Positions 53,019-61,366 of a stretch of 64,000 nt of DNA are shown piece after piece. The number at the start of each line of letters is the position of its first letter. The first letter of the stretch is position 1. The position numbers and the translations under genes were made by a program. The stretch comes from an uncultured Lachnospiraceae bacterium (lineage in GTDB: Bacteria > Bacillota > Clostridia > Lachnospirales > Lachnospiraceae): positions 25,345-89,344 of the forward strand of contig CADAIL010000006.1 in NCBI GenBank assembly GCA_902788035.1, written 5' to 3'. The notes under the pieces are model-generated. The model was not told the DNA's origin and searched no databases. It saw nothing but the letters and a program-made list of their open reading frames with translations.

Positions 53019-54548
53019 TTGACTAAAGAGAAGCGCAGAGAGCTGCGATTGAAGACAAGAAAACTTGAAGCACTCATCTGTCTTATCGGGATGATGCCGA
53101 TTCTGATCTGCCTGCTTACATTTTGCGCCTACCTGAATACAGAATATCCTACACCCAAGCACCGGACGCGTACCCCGATCTATGAGGGATACCGGACCGG
53201 ATGGGCGGTCGACGTCAACGGATGGCATTACACGCCGAAAGAAGGACCGAGTCCGGTCTCGTGCTGGTATACGATCGACGGATACGACTACTATTTCAAT
53301 AACTACGGCTACATGTCAACCGGATGGGTCTCTGTGGACGAAAAGCTTTATTATTTTGATATCACAGGTCAGAAACAGACAGATATGTGGGCGACGGATG
53401 ACAATAATGTCACCTACCGCCTGAACGGGCAGGGAACGCCTGTGACCGGCTGGTACACCGATGAGGACGGCAGCCGCTACTACTTCGATGATTTCGGCGC
53501 CATGCAGACCGGATGGGTCCTGCTTGACGACAAGCGATACCATCTCGGTGAAGACGGAAAACTCGAGAGCGGGTGGATCAAAGACGGTGATCTCACTTAC
53601 TATGCGGATGACAGCGGCGAGATTCAGACCGGATGGCTTGTCCTTGACGATAAGACATATTATCTGGGAGATGACGGAGCCAGAAAGACAGGACTTCTTA
53701 CTGTGGACGGCAGCACCTACTACATGAACGGTGACGCAGTCATGCAGACCGGCCTTGTCGCGGTCAACGGAATCATGCACTATTTCGACTCAAAGGGAGT
53801 CATGCAGACCGGATGGATAGAATCGGGTGATGCCAGGTATTACTTCGACGGCGACGGAAATGCTGTAAACGGCTGGAAGAACCTGGACAATAAATGGTGC
53901 TGGTTCGATGGAAACGGTAAGTATGATCCGGGTCGAAAATATGACAGCGCCCCTATGGTCGCGCTGACATTTGACGACGGCCCCGGCGAATACACGAATC
54001 AGATTCTCGATCTGCTGGGGAAGTATAATGTGAAAGCCACCTTTTTTATGATCGGCAATCAGGTCTCCGACTTTTCATCAGCTGTGAAACGCGAGCACGA
54101 TATGGGCATGGAACAGGGCAATCACTCATGGGATCACAAAACTCTGACCCACCTCACGGCCGAACAGATTTCTTCGGAGATATCAAGGACCAACGACGTG
54201 ATTCGTTCCGTGACCGGTTCGAATCCGACACTCTTCCGCCCTCCGGGCGGCGGTTACAACGATCTGGTCATTGCCAATTCCTTCGGCATGCCCATGATCA
54301 TGTGGTCCATTGACACGCTCGACTGGTCCCACAAAAATGCTCAGACCACCTACGACACTGTCATGAACAGCGTACAGGACGGAGATATCATATTAATGCA
54401 TGAGATTTATGAGCAGTCTTACGTTGCAGCTCAGATGCTGATCCCGGCTCTGCTCGAGAGGGGATACCGCCTCGTCACGGTGAGTGAACTTGCCGCGGCG
54501 CGCGGTCACACTCTGAGATCCGGCATATCTTACGGGAGACTGAACTGA
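53019..54548 (+). CDS. Polysaccharide deacetylase with cell-wall-binding repeats
   Basis: A 509-residue secreted enzyme. An N-terminal membrane helix (about residues 15-40) is followed by about eleven choline/glucan-binding-type repeats, for example GWVLLDDKRYHLGEDGKLE (residues 60-300). The C-terminal NodB domain has TFDDGPG, HSWDH, RPPGGG, SIDTLDW and ILMHEI, so all catalytic motifs are intact. It should deacetylate peptidoglycan or a related glycan. The start is TTG 53019, with GGGGGT upstream. It converges with the SH3 protein gene. Confidence 0.9.
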   Translation: MTKEKRRELRLKTRKLEALICLIGMMPILICLLTFCAYLNTEYPTPKHRTRTPIYEGYRTGWAVDVNGWHYTPKEGPSPVSCWYTIDGYDYYFNNYGYMSTGWVSVDEKLYYFDITGQKQTDMWATDDNNVTYRLNGQGTPVTGWYTDEDGSRYYFDDFGAMQTGWVLLDDKRYHLGEDGKLESGWIKDGDLTYYADDSGEIQTGWLVLDDKTYYLGDDGARKTGLLTVDGSTYYMNGDAVMQTGLVAVNGIMHYFDSKGVMQTGWIESGDARYYFDGDGNAVNGWKNLDNKWCWFDGNGKYDPGRKYDSAPMVALTFDDGPGEYTNQILDLLGKYNVKATFFMIGNQVSDFSSAVKREHDMGMEQGNHSWDHKTLTHLTAEQISSEISRTNDVIRSVTGSNPTLFRPPGGGYNDLVIANSFGMPMIMWSIDTLDWSHKNAQTTYDTVMNSVQDGDIILMHEIYEQSYVAAQMLIPALLERGYRLVTVSELAAARGHTLRSGISYGRLN

Positions 54549-54598
54549 AGAATGAAATCGGGCAGGCAGGGGAAAATCTCTCCTGCTCGATTTTTGCC

Positions 54599-54704
54599 CA
54601 AAAGAACTGCCGCATAAGGCGTGTTCCCATGGTATATAGCAGACGACATGCGCGCATGCATGCTATATAATGAGGAAACCGTCTTATACGGCAGTTCTTA
54701 TTGT
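54599..54704. repeat. Convergent-junction hairpin family, copy D
   Basis: A long hairpin between the converging deacetylase and SH3 genes. Outer arms AAGAACTGCCGCATAAG and CTTATACGGCAGTTCTT pair with one mismatch, inner arms TATATAGC and GCTATATA pair, and the loop contains GCAGACGACATG. It is the most diverged of the four copies. Confidence 0.7.
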
Positions 54705-54737
54705 TTCGTTATTTTACTGTTCCCAGACTTTCGAATA

Positions 54738-55835
54738 TCACCCGAAATCGACGAATCTGGTTCCGATATAGCCTTCGCCGGCCTCACAGGAGATGTGATA
54801 CCAGCCTTTAGAGACCTCTCCGATCACCGTGATGGGCGTGCCCTGCTCGAGCACTGTGACGACCTTGTAATTGTAGCCGGCACCTGCCCTGAGGTTACAG
54901 GTAGCGCCGATCACAGCCTTATGCTCAGATGCCCCGTCGTCCGGGAATTCGTTATTATAGCTCGGGCTCTCGTCAGAGTCAGTGTTCTCTTCCTTGTCTT
55001 CTTCCTCTGTCTCTTCAGAAGCTGCCGGAGCCTGCTCGGCTTCTTCAGCAGCCGCGGCATCCTCCTGCTTCGTCTCCTCCGCCGAAGGAGCGGCAGACTC
55101 AGCAGCCGGTTCGGAGTCTTTCGTATCGGCCTCCGCAGTTCCTGCGGCTTCCGCAGCAGCCTGTTCGTCGGCATCAGCCTTCTTGGACGCTTCCGTGATC
55201 TCATCGACCAGAGCCTTCACATCATCCTCAGCTGAGATTTCATTCACATAAGCTGTCAGTTTCTCATCCGAGGACGCGTCGACAACGATTTTGTACTCGC
55301 CCGCATCATCTCTCTTTACATACAGCCAGGAAAGTCCCGGGTGTTTCACGTAGAGACTGGGATTGATATACTCATAGGAAGCGTATACCACGTAACTCGA
55401 GTCATCCTTCTCCGGTCCCTGCTTGACATAGGACTTGATGTTGGAGTACTCAGTCTCCGATTTCTCGATGTCCTTGACATCCTGCTCCGTGAGATTGTCG
55501 GAAATCGCTCTCACGCTCTCAACATTCTTGCTGTTGAGTGCCATATAGTATGTTGTGACAAGACCCGAAATCTCAGGGATCTTGTTCTCCGTTTGTGCCA
55601 CCCCCGACTCAACCAGCGCAATACCTGATTCGATCTCTTCCGCCGGGATGCCGGTCACCGTGGTTCCCGCACCCGTATTCTCCGCGCCGGAATTGCCGGC
55701 TGACATTCTTCCCGTGATTGCGCGTACGCCGAAGAAAATGCCTATAAAGACTATGGCAATCGCGCAAATCAGCATGATATAGCGGAGATTGTCAGAGACC
55801 CATTCTCTGAAATTATCCAATTTTTGCCTCCTCAT
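54738..55835 (-). CDS. Membrane-anchored protein with C-terminal SH3 domain
   Basis: A 365-residue protein. A short cytoplasmic N-terminus is followed by a membrane helix (about 18-40), an NTF2/lumazine-like external domain (LVTTYYMALNSKNVESV onward, to about 205), an Ala/Glu-rich linker of about 90 residues, and a bacterial SH3 domain (GATCNLRAGAGYNYKVV to the end) that should bind peptidoglycan. The linker resembles a wall spacer. Function is not known. It converges with a cell-wall deacetylase gene. Confidence 0.78.
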   Translation of the reverse strand: MRRQKLDNFREWVSDNLRYIMLICAIAIVFIGIFFGVRAITGRMSAGNSGAENTGAGTTVTGIPAEEIESGIALVESGVAQTENKIPEISGLVTTYYMALNSKNVESVRAISDNLTEQDVKDIEKSETEYSNIKSYVKQGPEKDDSSYVVYASYEYINPSLYVKHPGLSWLYVKRDDAGEYKIVVDASSDEKLTAYVNEISAEDDVKALVDEITEASKKADADEQAAAEAAGTAEADTKDSEPAAESAAPSAEETKQEDAAAAEEAEQAPAASEETEEEDKEENTDSDESPSYNNEFPDDGASEHKAVIGATCNLRAGAGYNYKVVTVLEQGTPITVIGEVSKGWYHISCEAGEGYIGTRFVDFG

Positions 55836-55943
55836 GTCATATATAGTATGAACGACACATAATACATCGCTATATTACCATATATAGTTTCCTTTTGCAA
55901 CAAAGCCGCTAATCTCCGGGGGCAGCAAATCAGCCCAGGTCCA

Positions 55944-56025
55944 AACAGTTCAGACAGGACCGGAAACAGTTCAGACAGGCTGCCGCCCGCCGGCAACGCA
56001 CAATAAAAGCAGCCTGTCTGAACTG
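55944..56025. repeat. Deletion derivative of the palindromic element (E5)
   Basis: Two direct copies of AACAGTTCAGACAGG (55944-55958 and 55965-55979) are followed by the inverted CAGCCTGTCTGAACTG (56010-56025). The internal arms seen in E1-E4 are missing; only about 27 bases separate the two terminal repeats. It lies upstream of the tRNA-Ala promoter. Confidence 0.75.
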
Positions 56026-56071
56026 ACACGAAATTCTTAAGATTTTTTTGGGCTGTTAAAATTTTCCTTGA

Positions 56072-56100
56072 TTAAATGGAGCGGAAGTTGTAATATATCC
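56072..56100 (+). promoter_or_regulatory. Promoter of tRNA-Ala and tRNA-Arg
   Basis: TTGATT, a 17-base spacer and TAATAT lie a few bases upstream of the tRNA-Ala start. No other promoter is seen between the two tRNAs, so both are likely in one transcript. Confidence 0.55.
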
Positions 56101-56106
56101 TGTGAT

Positions 56107-56178
56107 GGGGATATAGCTCAGTGGGAGAGCGTTCGGTTCGCATCCGAAAGGCCGTGAGTTCGAATCTCATTATCTCCA
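56107..56178 (+). tRNA. tRNA-Ala (anticodon CGC)
   Basis: The acceptor arms GGGGATA and TATCTCC pair with the G3-U70 wobble that marks alanine tRNAs. The anticodon stem TTCGG/CCGAA encloses TTCGCAT with anticodon CGC. The T arm is GTGAGTTCGAATCTCAT. CCA is not encoded. Confidence 0.95.
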
Positions 56179-56212
56179 TAAACAGCCTGCCATCCGGCGG
56201 GCTGTTTTACAG
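56179..56212 (+). terminator. Hairpin between the two tRNA genes
   Basis: The stem AACAGCCTGCC with GGCGGGCTGTT around ATCC is followed by TTAC. It has a terminator-like shape but a weak T tract, so it may terminate part of the transcripts or act in tRNA processing. Confidence 0.5.
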
Positions 56213-56214
56213 AT

Positions 56215-56286
56215 GCGTCTGTAGCTCAGTGGATAGAGCACTGGATTCCGGTTCCAGGTGCGCGGGTTCGACTCCTGTCAGACGCA
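56215..56286 (+). tRNA. tRNA-Arg (anticodon CCG)
   Basis: The acceptor arms GCGTCTG and CAGACGC pair fully. The anticodon stem CTGGA/TCCAG encloses TTCCGGT with anticodon CCG (reads CGG). The T arm is CGGGTTCGACTCCTG with a G-T pair. CCA is not encoded. Confidence 0.95.
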
Positions 56287-56289
56287 TAG

Positions 56290-56325
56290 AAAAAAGACTG
56301 CCATATCTTTTGGCAGTCTTTTTTC
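56290..56325 (+). terminator. Intrinsic terminator after tRNA-Arg
   Basis: AAAAAGACTGCCA pairs with TGGCAGTCTTTTT and runs into TTTTTT. The flanking A and T tracts make it effective in both directions, and the DUF5688 gene converges from the other side. Confidence 0.9.
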
Positions 56326-56439
56326 TGTTTACTGATAAAAGTGCCGGTTCCTAACCCCTAACAACCAATCCCGATGGATCGTCCGGCAGATGTTTGCTCT
56401 GAGCGGGATACCGCAGAGCGAAGGAAACCGCAGGTCCGG

Positions 56440-57333
56440 TCAGAACATTCTCAGTTCATCATTCTCCCTGTCATAATAATAGACTCTATTCGAGAGCACT
56501 TCATACTCCGGAACACATTCCTTATTGATCTCGGTGACCATGCGTTCAAGCTCGAACCCGGAGAACCCTCCGGACGCGGGTGTCACGATGACTTCGTGGA
56601 CACTGCTCGGAAGCACAAAGAGATCACCCTCCATGAGTCCCTCAAATTCGCAGAATACATGGTCATACAACATTGCTGAAGAGCCGAAACAGCGGCTCTC
56701 ACTTGTCAGAATATACATGGGGACCACCGGGTCCGGGATTTCGCGCGCAGCCTGTGTGTCATCCGCTAGCAGATTCACCATCTCTCTCATTGTGTAGATT
56801 CTGGGCGGTTCACAGGACAGCATATTGGCGCCGGCGGTCTTATCGAGTTCTTCCAGGCCGATTCCCCAGTCCAGGGTATCCGAATTTCGGATTGTACAAA
56901 AAGCTGAGGGAAAGCGGCTGTCACGGATCTCATAGTAATAGATTTTAGCCAGATCAAGGATCTTCTCATGGGGAACATCAGAAAGCAGCTCTTCGTTCAT
57001 TGAGTAATTGATCAGCCGGTAGCGGATACGGTCCCTCAAATTGTCAAATTTAAGGAACTCATCCACATCGATCGGAAAATCTATCGAATAGTGCTTATTC
57101 TCCTCCAGGATGATCCTCACAATTGCGTTTAGAGAGAGTCCCTCCCTGTAGCGCCCGTAATACTGGTTGATGTAGATCGTGGGAGCGATGCATTTGCCCT
57201 CAGGCATAATGGTCAGACCGTCGAGTATCACCCCGTTATTCTTTCTGACCGGCTTCAGAGTCACTTCAGTGTCGCTGCCGAACTCATCCCTCACCATACT
57301 GTAGATCCGCGCTTTAAATGCCTCGTAATTCAT
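56440..57333 (-). CDS. DUF5688 family protein
   Basis: A 297-residue soluble protein resembling the DUF5688 group common in Lachnospiraceae: KPVRKNNGVILDGLTIMPEG, PTIYINQYYGRYREGLSLNAI (shown in parts), and a later block ILTSESRCFGSSAMLYD. No catalytic motif is evident and no function is established for the family. AAAGGAGAAAT precedes the start. It lies upstream of, and on the opposite strand to, the tRNA pair; efp is next on the same strand. Confidence 0.75.
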   Translation of the reverse strand: MNYEAFKARIYSMVRDEFGSDTEVTLKPVRKNNGVILDGLTIMPEGKCIAPTIYINQYYGRYREGLSLNAIVRIILEENKHYSIDFPIDVDEFLKFDNLRDRIRYRLINYSMNEELLSDVPHEKILDLAKIYYYEIRDSRFPSAFCTIRNSDTLDWGIGLEELDKTAGANMLSCEPPRIYTMREMVNLLADDTQAAREIPDPVVPMYILTSESRCFGSSAMLYDHVFCEFEGLMEGDLFVLPSSVHEVIVTPASGGFSGFELERMVTEINKECVPEYEVLSNRVYYYDRENDELRMF

Positions 57334-57457
57334 ATATTTCTCCTTTTTTATTTATTCGGGAATCTGCAGCAGAATGCGCGGCGCATTCCGTCCACCGGAG
57401 AAACGTAAGAGACGAGGGAATGTCTTATGGTAAAAAATAGTGGTAGAAAATTAAGAA

Positions 57458-57480
57458 GCCTTCCCGAATTTCGGGAAGGC
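57458..57480 (-). terminator. efp terminator
   Basis: On the minus strand GCCTTCCCGA pairs with TCGGGAAGGC, followed by TTCTTAATTTT, nine bases after the efp stop. Confidence 0.8.
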
Positions 57481-57488
57481 CTCGTAAT

Positions 57489-58046
57489 TTATACTCTTGA
57501 AAGATATTCAGATGATCTTGTGTCGATTTTTACTACGTCGCCGATGCTGACGAAGAGCGGAACCTGAATTGTTGCTCCAGTCTCGACTGTCGCCGGCTTT
57601 GTTGCGCCCTGTGCTGTGTTGCCTGCAAATCCCGGCTCTGTGTCAGTTACCTCAAGTTCTACGAACAGAGGCGGCTCAACACTGAATACATTGCCGTTAT
57701 AGGAGCATACCTTAACAACATCATTCGGCTTAACGAACTTCATAGCGTCGCCGATTATGTCTGCATTGATCATGATCTGATCGTATGTCTCCGGATCCAT
57801 GAAATAATAAAGATCTCCGTCGTTATAGAGATATTCCTGATCCTTGCGGTCAATTCTTGCTGCCGGGAACTTTTCTGTAGGGCGGAAAGTCTTCTCAACG
57901 ACACCGCCGTTAATCACATTTCTCATCTTTGTACGAACGAAAGCAGCGCCTTTGCCCGGCTTTACATGCTGGAACTCAACAATCTGCATGACCTGTCCGT
58001 CGATTTCGAGAGTTAAACCGTTTTTAAAATCACCTGCTGATATCAT
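57489..58046 (-). CDS. efp: Elongation factor P
   Basis: A 185-residue tRNA-mimic that rescues ribosomes stalled at polyproline. The family features are [29 protein letters not shown] with the loop Lys, and the C-terminal [17 protein letters not shown]. The start at 58046 is chosen over a TTG two codons upstream because AAGGAGG lies seven bases before it. Confidence 0.96.
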   Translation of the reverse strand: MISAGDFKNGLTLEIDGQVMQIVEFQHVKPGKGAAFVRTKMRNVINGGVVEKTFRPTEKFPAARIDRKDQEYLYNDGDLYYFMDPETYDQIMINADIIGDAMKFVKPNDVVKVCSYNGNVFSVEPPLFVELEVTDTEPGFAGNTAQGATKPATVETGATIQVPLFVSIGDVVKIDTRSSEYLSRV

Positions 58047-58144
58047 GTGCAATCCTCCTTCATGGTGTACAATTCATTTTATAATAAAAACAGAATGCTT
58101 GCAAGAAGTTTGTTAATGTCTTTGGATGATTTGCCGCCGGAAAG

Positions 58145-58341
58145 TAACAGTTCAGACAGGCTGTTCAGGGTCTGAGATACGTCGCAAACATCATCTTCAT
58201 CGAAAAGCGCTGGTCACTACCCTGCGAGCCAAAAAAGCTAAAGCTTTTTGGTCTCTCGGTCGGACCAGCAATGCTTTTCTCACGAAGATGGATGCTTTGC
58301 GCCGTTAAAGAACTATAATAACAGCCTGTCTGAACTGTTAT
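58145..58341. repeat. Palindromic repeat element E4
   Basis: A copy of about 195 bp with intact, perfectly complementary ends TAACAGTTCAGACAGGCTG and CAGCCTGTCTGAACTGTTA, and the same nested inner arms as E3, from which it differs at only a handful of positions outside the ends. I find no flanking duplication. The right end overlaps the last codons of the AroD-AroK gene, and efp lies on the other side. Confidence 0.88.
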
Positions 58342-59629
58342 ACCAATTGAGCCGGCTCCAGATATCACGCGCTATATCTTCCACAGCCCTTCCGTCCGTC
58401 GCGACAGTGATGTCCTGCGCTGCCTCATAATACTCTCTGCGGGCATTTTGCAGCTGCAATATCCCTTCCGGCGAAAAGCGACCCGAAAGATTCGGTCTCG
58501 TCTCAGCTTCATTAAGCAGCCTCTGATAAACAGTCTCAGGCGAAGCAGTAAGGAGCACGATCTTTCCTAAGCTCTTCATAAGGACGATATTTCTTGCTCT
58601 GAGTACCGCGCCTCCGCCGCAGGATACAATACAGCCATTCTCCCCGGCAAGTGATTCGATAAGATCCGTCTCAATATCCCTGAAATAATTCTCACCAAAC
58701 TGCTCAAATATATCCGGTATGGACATGCCCTGCCGCTTTTCTATCTCCTCATCCATTTCAATCACACGCCGTCCGCATATCCGTCCGAGCTCCTTGGCAG
58801 TTGTGGTCTTTCCCGCACCCATGAAACCGATGAGGAACAATGTGTCTGCCTTCCTCATCCTGTCATGACGCACAGAGAGTATTTTCCGAAGCTCCCGGGC
58901 TTCCATCTGACCCGGAGCGCTGGCCTTTCCGTCAAGACATGCAAATGTCACAGCCGAGCCGTAGACTTCACCATATGTCCGCGTCATCTGTCCAAGCTCA
59001 CCCATCGAGATGAGGATCGTCGGAATTCCAAGCTTTTCTTTCGCTGTGAGGCCCGCAGCCAGCACTTCATCGACATCCTCCGCAGCCTGCGGCATATAAG
59101 CGCCCTTGGCTATATCTGCTCCGCTGTCTCTCATTTGCTCCATTGCCGCGTAAATAGCAGCACGGTGAGGGGTAGACGCAAAGTCGTGCTGCGACATGAC
59201 CACGTGGATGCCGAAGCTTTGGGCTTCTTCCGCCAGCATTTGCGCAGTGGATATACCATACTCCTCAGCTTCAGCGGTGATTCCTGTTCCGAGTTCAATG
59301 TCAATGAGGTCTATGCATCCGCTCGATATCGCGATTCTGAGAATATCCAGATACTCCTCCGGGTCCACGTTCAGCCTGCCTCCTTCGCGCTCTGACCTCA
59401 GAGTAAACAGAATAGGTCCTTCAAATGCTCCTCTCACGTCAAGGAGAAGGGCAAGAAGCCTCATGGTGTCATGAATCCCCTCGAACGCGTCCGCGCGAAG
59501 TTCAATGAGATCAGCCTCACCGCGGGCATCGGCAGCCTCAGAGCGGATTTCTGTCTCTGTCTTACCGGTAATTGGTATTGCGACAGCAGGATTACCGCCG
59601 CCGAATGTGATATTTCTAACCTCAAACAT
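58313..59629 (-). CDS. 3-dehydroquinate dehydratase (type I) fused to shikimate kinase
   Basis: A 438-residue bifunctional shikimate-pathway protein. Residues 1-250 are AroD type I, with ELRAD, the catalytic His148 in MSQHDF and Schiff-base Lys175 in ADIAKGAYMP. Residues 262-430 are shikimate kinase with the P-loop GFMGAGKT (268-275), EMDEEIEK, YFRDIE, SCGGGAVL and TRPNL. It would carry out steps three and five of the pathway, with AroE (step four) encoded divergently 97 bases away. The last nine residues (YNSSDRLLL) are encoded by the end of repeat element E4. Confidence 0.9.
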   Translation of the reverse strand: MFEVRNITFGGGNPAVAIPITGKTETEIRSEAADARGEADLIELRADAFEGIHDTMRLLALLLDVRGAFEGPILFTLRSEREGGRLNVDPEEYLDILRIAISSGCIDLIDIELGTGITAEAEEYGISTAQMLAEEAQSFGIHVVMSQHDFASTPHRAAIYAAMEQMRDSGADIAKGAYMPQAAEDVDEVLAAGLTAKEKLGIPTILISMGELGQMTRTYGEVYGSAVTFACLDGKASAPGQMEARELRKILSVRHDRMRKADTLFLIGFMGAGKTTTAKELGRICGRRVIEMDEEIEKRQGMSIPDIFEQFGENYFRDIETDLIESLAGENGCIVSCGGGAVLRARNIVLMKSLGKIVLLTASPETVYQRLLNEAETRPNLSGRFSPEGILQLQNARREYYEAAQDITVATDGRAVEDIARDIWSRLNWYNSSDRLLL

Positions 59630-59726
59630 TTTTCTTTTTCCCTTATTATGATATGATTAACACGCCGATGGCGGCCCTGCTTACAAAGCGGCCGAATTCA
59701 ATTTCCGGTTCTCAAAGGAGTGTACC

Positions 59727-60584
59727 ATGCAGAAATACTATCTTGTCGGAAGTCCGATCTCTCACAGTTTCTCTCCGAAAATGCACAATATGGCTTTCCG
59801 CATCACCGGCATAGACGCCGAGTACGGGCTCTTTGAGGCTGATGAGGCTGCCCTTCCGAAAGCCGTCGAAACTCTCATATCCTCCGGTGCCTGCGGCTGG
59901 AATGTCACCACGCCGGACAAGACCGCCATGTGCGGTCTATGCGATGAGCTCTCCGAGGCTGCCCGGATCGGTCATTCCGTGAACACAGTCAAAGTGGTCG
60001 GCGGAAAGCTTTTCGGAGATACGACTGACGGCCGCGGTTTTGTTCGAGCGGCAAATGAAGCCGGTTTTCCTGTCACCGGAGCCGGCATCACTCTTCTCGG
60101 CACCGGCGGAGCGGCGTCCGCAATACTTATTGACAGTGTGCTGACCGGTGCGGATCGCATTTTCGTGTTCTATAACCGTAAATCCTCTGTTGACCGCGTC
60201 AAAAGGATAACGGATGAGCTTTCAGGCCGCTACAGCACAGCGATAAGTTTTCACGCCCTCTCCGACAGGGATTCTCTGCGAGAAAAAATAGGACTCAGTT
60301 CCCTGCTTGTAAATGCTACGAGCGTCGGTATGAAAAAGAGCCTTGAGGATGTCTCCTATAAAGATGCCTCTCCGGTACCTGACACATCCTTCTTTCACCC
60401 GGATCTTAATGTCTTTGACGCAATCTACAACCCACGCGAGACATGCCTTCTCAGGATGGCCAAAGAGCGCGGCTGCAAGACCGAGAACGGTCTTCCCATG
60501 CTGCTCTATCAGGGTGCGGAATCCTTCAGGATCTGGACCGGGCAGGAATTCCCTGTGAAAGAAATCAAGGATGCTCTGTTCTGA
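59727..60584 (+). CDS. aroE: Shikimate dehydrogenase
   Basis: A 285-residue NADPH-dependent enzyme that reduces 3-dehydroshikimate to shikimate. Substrate-site motifs are GSPISHSFSPKMHN and NVTTPDK (the catalytic Lys is kept; NVTIPHK is more usual). The nucleotide-binding loop is LLGTGGAASAI, and VNATSVGM and ENGLPMLLYQGAESF follow. CAAAGGAGTG precedes the start. It is divergent from the AroD-AroK gene, so the two may share control. Confidence 0.94.
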   Translation: MQKYYLVGSPISHSFSPKMHNMAFRITGIDAEYGLFEADEAALPKAVETLISSGACGWNVTTPDKTAMCGLCDELSEAARIGHSVNTVKVVGGKLFGDTTDGRGFVRAANEAGFPVTGAGITLLGTGGAASAILIDSVLTGADRIFVFYNRKSSVDRVKRITDELSGRYSTAISFHALSDRDSLREKIGLSSLLVNATSVGMKKSLEDVSYKDASPVPDTSFFHPDLNVFDAIYNPRETCLLRMAKERGCKTENGLPMLLYQGAESFRIWTGQEFPVKEIKDALF

Positions 60585-60645
60585 CTTTACCAAAGTCCGG
60601 GCGGGATTTGATCTCCATTCTGACTTTTATACCTGCTAAGCAGCG

Positions 60646-60679
60646 AAAAATGGCGGCTCACATTGAGCCGCCACTTTTT
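60646..60679. terminator. Bidirectional terminator between aroE and a shikimate kinase gene
   Basis: The stem TGGCGGCTCA/TGAGCCGCCA with a 3-base loop has AAAAA on one side and CTTTTT on the other. It should stop transcripts coming from both converging genes. Confidence 0.9.
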
Positions 60680-60707
60680 ACACACTAAAACGGATCCATC
60701 CGCGCGT

Positions 60708-61241
60708 TTATTCTCCGGATGTTTCACTTTCATTGCTCTCCACAGAGGCGATGATCTCGTTACAGATCTGATCGACGGTCTTGCCGTCAACTTCGACCGT
60801 TACATTTGCAATACGCCTGTAAGCAGGCTCGCGCTCCTTCATCATCTTACTGACACGCTCTTCAAGATCACCGGCTCGCAGCCATGCGTGCTTTTCCTGC
60901 TTGGCAAGCTTGGCGACCACAGTATCAAGTTTTACTTTCAGATAATAGACTGTTCCAAGTTCTTTCAGATATTCTGCATTCTTAGGCATCAGAGCAAGAC
61001 CGCTGCCAAGAACAATAACAGAACGCTCTACTCCGGACTGAAGTTCGATCAGGATCATTGTCTCCATAGCCCGGTAATACGCATCTCCGAACCTGTCATA
61101 GACTTCAGTTGTCCTCATCTTCAATTTTGCCTCTATCATCTTATCGACATCAACCAGAGGCAGCTCCAATCTCTTCGAAAGCGCTTTTGCCACCGCGCTT
61201 TTGCCGGAACCCATAAACCCTTCGAGAATAATGTTATCCAT
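60708..61241 (-). CDS. Shikimate kinase (second, stand-alone)
   Basis: A 177-residue P-loop kinase: GFMGSGKSAVAKAL, the substrate Asp in VDVDKMIE, Arg in AYYRAMET and REPAYRRIA near the end. The glycine motif reads LGSGLAL rather than GGG, so it is a divergent member and could phosphorylate shikimate or a related substrate. The window thus has two shikimate kinase domains close together. It is 125 bases downstream of nothing visible in common with gltA and may have its own promoter in 61242-61366. Confidence 0.82.
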   Translation of the reverse strand: MDNIILEGFMGSGKSAVAKALSKRLELPLVDVDKMIEAKLKMRTTEVYDRFGDAYYRAMETMILIELQSGVERSVIVLGSGLALMPKNAEYLKELGTVYYLKVKLDTVVAKLAKQEKHAWLRAGDLEERVSKMMKEREPAYRRIANVTVEVDGKTVDQICNEIIASVESNESETSGE

Positions 61242-61366
61242 AATGCTGTCCTTTATTCTGCTTAGATTGAAATCATATAAGTAACAACTCTATCGATTCT
61301 ATTATACTCTTTTTATGTGAATTGCTCAAATAATTTTATCTCATTGAGGAAAGATTCACGCTATTG

